In this document: in pieces, positions 56,367 to 64,000 of the stretch | Layout: every line of letters begins with the position of its first letter | Position numbering within the stretch: the first letter of the stretch is position 1 | Assembly: GCA_018398585.1 (NCBI GenBank) | Contig: JAGTTD010000018.1 | Span: forward strand, 10,857,501 to 10,921,500 | Source of the DNA: Simmondsia chinensis | Taxonomy: Eukaryota > Streptophyta > Magnoliopsida > Caryophyllales > Simmondsiaceae | DNA: 64,000 bases | Direction of reading: 5' to 3' | Position numbers and translations under genes: made by a program | The notes under the pieces: model-generated | What the model saw: the letters and a program-made list of their open reading frames with translations, nothing else | What the model was told of the DNA's origin: nothing | Databases searched by the model: none

Positions 56367-57900
56367 AAATACCCCGAAACTTAAATCTTGCTCGTCCTTG
56401 AGCAAGGCTAAAAATTAAAGCGCTGGATCTTATGCTTTTTAAGAATTTATCGTAATTCAAAGTAAGATTACTTCTATTAGAAAAGAATGACGGAAACTCA
56501 ACGTTTTAAGGTTCTAAAGGAAAAAGAATCTTTCCAAGGAAAAACCCATCAATCACCTAGGTAGCCGAATTCAAAAGTTGGCTAAGCAAATTAAGTTTAT
56601 CCGTTCTTTTTAATCGCAAGACTTTCAAACTGAATAGATGACAAAAATTATGTCATTCATAACAAGACTTCTCAGGTATGCCCATGACTAAAAGTTATTC
56701 ACTAAATTTTCTCTTTTCTTCTTCTTTTTCTATTTATTTATGAGGGACTGATCTACCCTAGTCAACCCAGCCTATGAGTACATCTCTAGCGAGAATCAAA
56801 CTCCTGACCCCTGGGCGATGACCACATAAGTAAGAGCAGCCACCATTGGAACGCCCTCATCATGACCGCACAAGTATATTTTTAGCGAGAATCAAACCCC
56901 TACCCTTGGGCAATGAATGCATGGGTAAGAGAAGCCACCACTAAGATATCCTCATGATATGTAGCACATATCTTAGAATGTTTACATGGAATAGCGGGTG
57001 CTTAGAGATACTTCCCTCAAATTTTTTATTTTTTTTATTATTAATTTTTTCATATTTTTCTTTAGACTTAGGCATAACTCTTCAAAGTCTATTATGCAAA
57101 TGATAATGTCGATACAATCCATTCAAATTTGAGCATCTTTAATCAGAAAAAAAAAGGTAAAACAGCCATGCTAACTAGTGAACTCAAATACCACGATTTT
57201 ATCAGGATAGTGCCTTAGAATAGATCATGTTTTGCAATTAGAACATAAAAACAACTGATTCTCAGGTTATTCAAAACTAATTAAAGTAAACAAGCTAAAA
57301 AGAGTAGAAATTTTTCCTAAAAAGCATGATGATAAGATCTCCAAAAAATTTTATGGTTTTAATATGCAAGAAAAATTTAAAAGACTACTGATTTAAACTA
57401 TAGAAAATGGAAAATCTTTTTGTGGGCCGACGCTATCTACATCCCTATACAAAGGCTCCAAACTCTGAGAGGCACTCAAGCTGACTCTAAACTATAAAGT
57501 AGGACTAGACAAGAAAATGTTTTTGAAAAAGTTTGTTCAAAATTTAAAACAAATGTGACAAAATGTCTCTCCCAACCCCAAACTCAAAGTTAACATTGTC
57601 CTCAATGTTAAAAGAAATACAAAGAATGAAGCAGTAGGTGAGAGATACTTCTCAGGTTTGAGGATTGCTTTTTGATGGTGAACGTTGTCATCAGGTTACC
57701 CCCAAACTTGTTTCAAAAACCTGTTTGAACAAAAATATACAGAAACATGAGAAAATAATAAAAATGAAAGGAAAATAAGATAAAAGAAGCAAAGAAAGAA
57801 ACACTTGGGTTGCCTCCCAAGAAGCGCTTAAGTTATAGTCGTTAGCTTTACTTTTTGATGATAATATATCTCGTGTCTTGAAGGAGAATGGAGTTTCCTC
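56367..57900 (-). other. 3' noncoding region of Athila-4
   Basis: Homologous to 44683-46260, including the duplicated module at 56779-56950 and the TTGGGTTGCCTCCCAA block at about 57805. No gene. A purine tract is next to 56367. Confidence 0.75.
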
Positions 57901-58790
57901 CATCCACCCTCAATGACTATTTTCTTCCGTAGATCTTCCTTGTACCCTTCTTTGTACGACCACCTCCACTTTCTCTAATGATGGGATCCTTGAGCCTGAT
58001 GTGCTACAACTTGAATTTCCTTTTTCGATCTTTTCTTCATTTTTTCACTGAGTCATCCTTGGCTCCGAAAGCCTCTAAATTCGTTAGACAAGCTTGGCAC
58101 TCTATTTCGATCATTGCTGGTGGTGGGTCGTTCAAGATAGGTTTGGTCATTGGTGGAGATGGGTCAATCAAGGGGGTTAAGTTACATTGAGGTGGTTCTT
58201 CTAATGTGTTCTTATCCCTCAATGTTATGACATTAGTTTGTTCCCCTAAGTCGGTGTCAGTATCGCTAGGTAGGGAATCTTTGGATCTCTCAGAAAGTTC
58301 CTCTAATGTAGTCCCAACTTGAGTTTCTAAATTTTGGATGGAAGCTTCTTAGTTTCTTGAATTACCTGCATGAACTTCCTAAATGTTTCTTTTAAGTCAT
58401 ATTTCTTTTCTTGAGATTGATAAGTGGGTGACCAAGGTGCTTCGTGATGGTTCTAAGAAAATTTAGAGGGGTTCATCCATCCTGGACTATAGGTTTTAAA
58501 GTAAGAGTTGTGCTAGGCTTCTTGATAATTTGACATGTATTTATACTGTTCAAAACCAATCGAGGTCAAACTGTTACCCACTTGGCATTCCATACTAGCG
58601 TGGTTATCTGCACAAAATTCACATCTAGGAGTACGAAAAAATTTTATGTTAGCTAGTTGTTTTTAAATTAGTGAGAGTTGAGTAGATAACACATTAATTT
58701 TATGAATTCCCAGTGGTCTTCTTGGTACAATTTGGTATTAAGGTCTCATATAGTTATTGTATGCCATCACCTGTAGTAAAACTATGTTAA
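57901..58790 (-). pseudogene. Athila-4 gag C-terminal relic
   Basis: The minus strand keeps the zinc knuckle (CEFCADNHASMEC, about 58580-58627, C-x2-C-x3-H-x4-C) and the following Gln-rich helix region near 58330-58360. A frame at 58037-58222 has DPSPPMTKPILNDPPPAM. The capsid core is missing, so the deletion took gag N-terminus as well as pol. Confidence 0.72.
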
Positions 58791-59333
58791 ATTTTTAGAA
58801 AGGAAAAACAAAATAAACTTAAAGTTAAAAGAAAGGTAAAATAATAACAAAGAACCAAAATACTACAATATAATAAAAAGCTTAGATAAACAAAATTTTA
58901 GAAGTGCTAAAAAGTTAAAAGAAAGATAAAACTAATTAGAAAACTTAAAATACAATAATCTAATACAAAAACCTAATAGAAACAAAATTTTAACAAAAAC
59001 CAAAGAAAGATAATACTAATGTTTGGGAAAAAAACAATTTAACTTTCAAAAATTTATCAAAGTCAACTTATAAGTAAAAGAAAGATGCAAATAAAAATAA
59101 AATATAAAAAAACAACAAAATAAAACAAACTTAACAAAAACTTAATAAAAACAAAATTTTAGGGAGAGGTGATATACGAAAATAAAAATAACTTTTCAAA
59201 TAAAATCATGTGGATGAAATAAATGAAAGCAAAGAAACTTCTTCTTCAAACTTAAACAAAATTTACGAGTTTTAACAAACAACTTCAAATTAGTACCAAA
59301 TCTGGTTGGTATCGATATCACTCAAATAAGAAT
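58791..59333 (-). other. A-rich leader of Athila-4
   Basis: Matches 5344-5834 of Athila-1 in composition and in several long words. No coding sequence. Confidence 0.6.
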
Positions 59334-59353
59334 AATCCCCGGCAATTATGCCA
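59334..59353 (-). promoter_or_regulatory. Primer-binding site of Athila-4
   Basis: Minus strand TGGCATAATTGCCGGGGATT, a worn form of the Athila site. Confidence 0.75.
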
Positions 59354-59359
59354 AAAACT

Positions 59360-60859
59360 TGATGCCTACTTGGTGTTTGCTTAGCAAGTGCACTAAGTCA
59401 TATCAAGTAATACAGAGCGAGTAAAGTATCATTCCCATGAGAATTGATTATTTAGTGAGTATCGAAATTAGTAGCTTTAGCACTCTTTGAAAGACCGAAA
59501 ATTGAAAATTTTGAATATGTAACAAATAAAATGAAAAGGACTACACTAGTTTATTGATTCTTATTTGTAATGTTTTTTATTTAAATAAGTCCAAGGCATC
59601 CAATTTCACCTAATTGCATCAATACGCCTTTCTATTCTCAATATTCAAGTTGTTATTACTTGTTGATAGTTGAAAACCCTAATTTACTAAATATTCTATC
59701 TCGAGCAACACTTTAGCATGCACTTTTATATATTAACTCATCAATCTCTTGCATGAATGTAAATAAGAAAAGGGTTTTGAAGATCCATGGTTTTCACTTA
59801 AGACCACACAAATCGTGTTAATCTATCTCTAGCATTCGCTTAATTTGTGGTGTTTATCACTTTAGCATTCATCATAATTCTCCTCTCGGGCTCATTATAA
59901 ATCATTATAGGCTTTGAATGGTAATCAAGGATTCAAAATTCATGAAGAACAATGATAAACACTTCAAAAACGCAATAAACAAAACATTGAATACGTCGAA
60001 TTAGAAAAGAGCGTAATTTAGAACTTAGGCTACATCGTAGCCTTCGAAAGACAAAATTAGTTCATGGTAAACATAATATAATACGAAAATAAGGGAAAAT
60101 CCATGAACCTAAAGAAGAAAAAGGATAGAAAAGAACTTGAAAATAAGAATTCACAAACCAAACTTCCTCTCTTCTCCTCCTTCTTCTTCCCTACGAATTT
60201 CTACCTAATTCTCTACTTTGTATTGGCTTTTTTTTTTTAATGAATCAGATGCTAAAACACTTCGATAACCTTCCTATTTATAGTACATAAGTTCAGGATT
60301 ACTTAACATAAAAAATATTGCAAGCTTAAAGCTCATTACACCACCTTGCTGCCATTGCCGCCCAGTTTTTTTGACTTTCTGTTCTTGCTCATTTTTTTTA
60401 TTTTATCCTTCTTTGCACCTCCCAAAATCGGTCTTCAAATCATTATGAACATGTACTTGAAGTGTACAAAGCATCTTTGCACTTGATTTGCTCATTTTGC
60501 CACCCCTTTTTGCAAATTGAAGTGAATTGTTCAAGCTTGTTGTTCATCCTATGCAACTTGTTGTTCTTGGTATTTTTATTTAGTTTATTCAGCTTTGCAC
60601 CACCCAAATTCAGAGTGTACATCAACTTAGACACGTTAAAGTATTTTATTAAGATGTTTTACCCAACTTTTTACTTTTGTTTGATGTATCTTGTGATAAA
60701 ACCTAGCAAGATTTAGCACAAAATGAGTGTTTTTGCAAGAAAATAGCAATAGGAGTGAAAAAGAGTAAAAGCAAGCAATAGCAATAAAACTTTTATGTAT
60801 AATTGTTTGAAAATGAACTAAAATGATATGAATAATTATATATTAAATTGGACTTATCA
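59360..60859 (-). repeat. 5' LTR of Athila-4
   Basis: Plus strand TGATGCC to GACTTATCA. About 127 bp shorter than its partner, by small deletions mainly toward the right end. Confidence 0.88.
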
Positions 60860-60864
60860 GGCAT

Positions 60865-61200
60865 TTCCTAGTTGTGTGCTACAATGGTCATGGCATTTAT
60901 TTTTTTTATTTTATTTTTTTTAATCAATGCATTACATTTACCTTTTGTTTGTAAGGCCCTTTTTTAATGTTTAAAAATCATAGAGACCTGCTTAACTGTG
61001 GTCAAATTAGAACTTTTAATTTCATGAAAAATAGCCCTGAATCATAGGTCAAAACGTGAGCCCACGACTTCTAATTTCATAAAAAACCCTCCCAAACAAT
61101 TAACTAAAATCAGTTTAATAGTGGATGTGTCTTGTATTCTATATCTTTTATATCCCATTCTTATTTTTTTTTCGAGTATTAAAAGCTTGTTGTAGTACAC
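60865..61200. other. AT-rich stretch, nothing recognised
   Basis: No terminal repeat, coding sequence or known family. It may already belong to the LTR that follows, whose left end I could not fix. Confidence 0.5.
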
Positions 61201-62744
61201 TTTTTGTATGTTTAGGCTTGGTAAGTGTTGAAGCAAGGACATCTTGAAAAGCAGTGAAGAACAAGCTAAAATGGACAAATTCGAAGACTATATTGAGAAG
61301 CCCCACCACGTACCGAAAAGGGACCCATCGGAACAAGATTCAGCTAAGAAATGTCTTCCCTTGGGTGTGCAGATCAATTGGCCAAGCATTTTGGCGATTA
61401 GTTAAGTTTAAAACGAGTAAAATGTTAAAAGAAGAGCATTCATGACCCTATAATATCCAATCCCACTTATTGTACCCCCAGGATCATGTAGAGCTCTTCG
61501 AGAGCTTAATTTAATATAACGTTTGACCCGTAACTCCTTAGGGATCAAAAGTTACGTGCATTTTAAGTTAACTGCGTAAGCTACGAAAGTAGCGACCGAT
61601 CGATTGGCTGTTTTGCCGTTCGATCGGCCACCTACAGGGGCGTACTCTAAGGCACGCCACACCTATATAAAAAGGAGGAAGATCTAATTTTTCCTACGTT
61701 TTGCTCTCCATTCACTTCTCCTCCCTCCTCGAGCCACCAAGAGAGACTAGATTCTCAAGAAGGCCAAAACGCAAGTGGTTGGATTACGGAGAATCGAAGC
61801 AAGAGTCAAGTCAAGAAGGATCAAGGGAGTTCATCAATCGATGAATTTTCCTTCCCTTTTTCCATATGAATTAGTGATTTGTAAAAGTCCCATGGAGGAG
61901 TGAACTCATAGTTTAAGAGTGAACAATGGATAGGTGTCCGGATCCCGGATTTATATTTTATTTTTGATAATGACTTTTGTTATATTACTTCCGCACCCCT
62001 ATGGAGAGGTTTATATTTGCAATTGGTTTTCTTATATATGCTTGTAGCCATGCTGGATTTCCAATTTTATTCGCGTGTTGTCTTGTGCTTGTAGCCTAGA
62101 CCGTAGTAAAATGGGTTCTTTACTAGTGGTTAGGGTTGAGGTTATACCCAACCCTAAAAACAATATTTTATACAAATTAATACTATATTAAGAGTGACAA
62201 AGGTATTTGTTAGTGCTATTGAGATCATTCATGCTACACCTAAAGTGATAAGATGAGTTATGTCCTTAAACTAGTTTATTATCTTAAGCCCTTAATTAAG
62301 TACTAATCCAAGTTTAACATGACATTACGTGTGATAAAGGAATTTAGCAGTACTATTGAGACAATTTATGCTACACCTAGAGTAATAAAATTGATTGTAC
62401 TCTTAGACTAGTTCATTGCCCTAAGCTCTAGTGTAATGTTAATCTAGGTTTAGAGCTTGTAGCCTAACCTTTATAGTCATTGTTGTGATAAAATATAATA
62501 ATGGAATTCGATTTAGGCTAACCCTAATTCATACCCTAGACTAACTTTGATCGATTGACCTTTAATTTTCCGTTTAATTCTTTTAATTTAAGTTAACCAC
62601 ACACATTCTCATCAAAAATCCATATCTTAACTGCTCGATAATCATCGATTCCCTGTGGATATGACACACATATACTCGAATCAGCTACAACAAACTCAAA
62701 CGCTAGCGAGTACACGGTTTAAAAACACTCTTAAAACTACATCA
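61201..62744 (+). repeat. 5' LTR of a plus-strand Athila/Tat-like element (left end uncertain)
   Basis: The right end ...CTACATCA at 62744 is followed by the primer site. TATA box TATATAAAAA is at 61664-61673. Upstream is an inverted repeat CCGATCGA (61596-61603) and TCGATCGG (61620-61627). The transcribed part has a degenerate tandem duplication of about 137 bp (62194-62330, 62331-62467). The start is set only roughly because no partner LTR is in the window. Confidence 0.65.
61664..61673 (+). promoter_or_regulatory. TATA box of the plus-strand LTR
   Basis: TATATAAAAA about 1.08 kb before the LTR end, with a CT-rich stretch 40-60 bp downstream as is common at plant transcription starts. Confidence 0.6.
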
Positions 62745-62750
62745 GGTTTT

Positions 62751-62769
62751 TGGCGCCGTTGCTAGGGAA
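62751..62769 (+). promoter_or_regulatory. Primer-binding site of the plus-strand element
   Basis: TGGCGCCGTTGCTAGGGAA, close to the TGGCGCCGTTGCCGGGGA type used by Athila/Tat elements. Six bases from the LTR end. Confidence 0.85.
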
Positions 62770-64000
62770 TCGATAGTCAAAGTTTGATTAAGTGATTGTC
62801 GATGTTTCTGTTTCTTTTGTTTTAATTTGTTTTTCTTTTTAAATTTAATCATTTATTCTTAAGTGATTTTTTTATAATTTTTTAAAAAACTTATTTTATT
62901 TTTTTTTACTTTTTTTTACTTTTATATATTTAGTATTTATTTATTAAATAATTTGATTTATTTCATTTCATTATTTATTTATTTGTTTTACAATTTTTCC
63001 ATTAGGCTTGGGACGCTATTGGGTTAGGGGATCATTCTCACAAGCTTGACATGATTAATTTTGAGGACGTCGCCTTACATTTTGGTAAATCGATAGCACT
63101 ATGCCGCCTCTGGCTGACGACATTAAACTTAACACTCCTAGGATGCAGCCCAGCCTTTATTTGTTTTTTTCATTTCATAATTTAGCTTCATTTTCTTTGG
63201 ATTGATATCTCTGTATTTTTAAAGACTGTTTGTTTTCCCCACCTACTTGATTACTTTTTTTCTCTGTTGTACTTAGCACTTGTAGTATGAATTTTTCCTA
63301 GCGCTTTTAACACACCGCTTGGTTAGTTTGTCTTTGTTTTTTCTTATTTTACAGCTATGATTCTTTGACTGTCCTTTTTTCCAAATGTCTTTAGTTTCAC
63401 CAAGCATAGCCGACTCTATTCGATCAACGTACCTTACTACTCCGATTGCCTCTTTCCTTCCCTTACCTTTCTTTATTTTTTTATAATTTGCATTGTAGAA
63501 AATGCAAGGTTTGGATTTGGGATGGCATGAGTAGTTTGATTTTTTATGTTAGTTTTGCCTTTTTAGCCTAATTTGTTATAAAATTAGCTAAATTTTCTAA
63601 AAATTGGATGGTTAGCCGTGAAAAATGTGAATTATATTTAATAAAAATTTGAGAAATTTCAAGAATTAAAATTTTTATGCAATGAGGTTGTTCCTAGAAC
63701 TTATTATTGAACTCAATAATTTTGTCTTTTAACTAGTTTGAAGATTTACTTCATTCACTCTCAATCTTTTGACGGACCCACACATTAAGATGTATTAGTA
63801 GGAATAAATCTAGGAATTAGGACTTAAACACTTTACTTCTAATAATGTTAAAATTACTATCTATTTTTTTTTTTCTAAATGACAATTCAGAATATATATA
63901 TATATATATAAAAAAGAGGAAAGTACCAATGCTTGTTGTAATTAGGTAAGTACTCGTGACTATTTGGTTCTTGTTGTCGCTGTGACTCAAGCAAGTAAAC
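62770..64000 (+). other. Leader of the plus-strand element, runs off the window
   Basis: T-rich, no long frame. A short frame opens at 63101 (MPPLADDIKLNTPRMQPS) and stops after 35 codons; it could be the true gag start before a decayed or spliced section, or chance. An AT microsatellite lies at about 63892-63911. Confidence 0.55.

Larger units (their letters stand above)
54740..60859 (-). mobile_element. Athila-4: Athila derivative without pol
   Basis: LTRs 54740-56366 (1627 bp) and 59360-60859 (1500 bp) with target duplication GGCAT at 54735-54739 and 60860-60864. The 3-kb interior has the 3' noncoding block, then a gag C-terminal relic, then leader. Protease, RT, RNase H and integrase are all missing. 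The perfect duplication shows it inserted as a unit, so it either moved in trans after the pol loss or lost pol after insertion. Confidence 0.9.

Overview
This is a eudicot-type plant nuclear sequence, AT-rich and built almost entirely of transposable elements. No host protein-coding gene, tRNA, rRNA or CRISPR array could be supported. The call rests on Ty3/Gypsy Athila and chromovirus proteins, a Copia family with an initiator-Met tRNA primer site, a plant RTE-type LINE ending in TTG repeats, and hAT-like and Mutator-like non-autonomous DNA transposons. The species cannot be named from the sequence.

Layout. 1-671 is a Copia LTR fragment. 672-7534 is a truncated minus-strand Athila element (Athila-1) with a hAT-like insert. 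7535-14612 is the relic of an LTR family without gag-pol (called R here, copy R1), broken by a solo LTR (7916-8382) and a degenerate chromovirus (8427-13747). 14613-16153 is unassigned. 16482-40305 is a nest. A hAT-like element with an imperfect 8-bp target duplication holds an RTE LINE (16691-39698, 12-bp duplication). The LINE holds a non-autonomous LTR element (17261-21790) and a Copia cluster (23041-38562) of the form LTR-internal-LTR-internal-LTR, whose middle LTR carries an 803-bp Mutator-like element. 40798-54537 is a complete R element (R2, duplication GGTCT) whose right LTR holds a 10.9-kb Athila (Athila-3, duplication GCAAT). 54740-60859 is an Athila derivative without pol (Athila-4, duplication GGCAT). 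About 61.2-64.0 kb is the 5' LTR and leader of a plus-strand Athila/Tat-like element that leaves the window.

How the parts relate. None of the elements looks autonomous. Athila-3 keeps the most coding sequence but has in-frame stops and frameshifts. Athila-4, R and the 17-22 kb element keep LTRs but lack pol, so they would depend on enzymes made elsewhere. The least expected structures are the eight 23-nt hairpins inside the Mutator-like element, a block of four hairpins conserved in three Copia LTR copies, three arrays of palindromic repeats in the Copia leader, and the unrecognised reading frames of R and the 17-22 kb element. All boundaries were read by eye from terminal repeats and target duplications, so internal domain limits are approximate.
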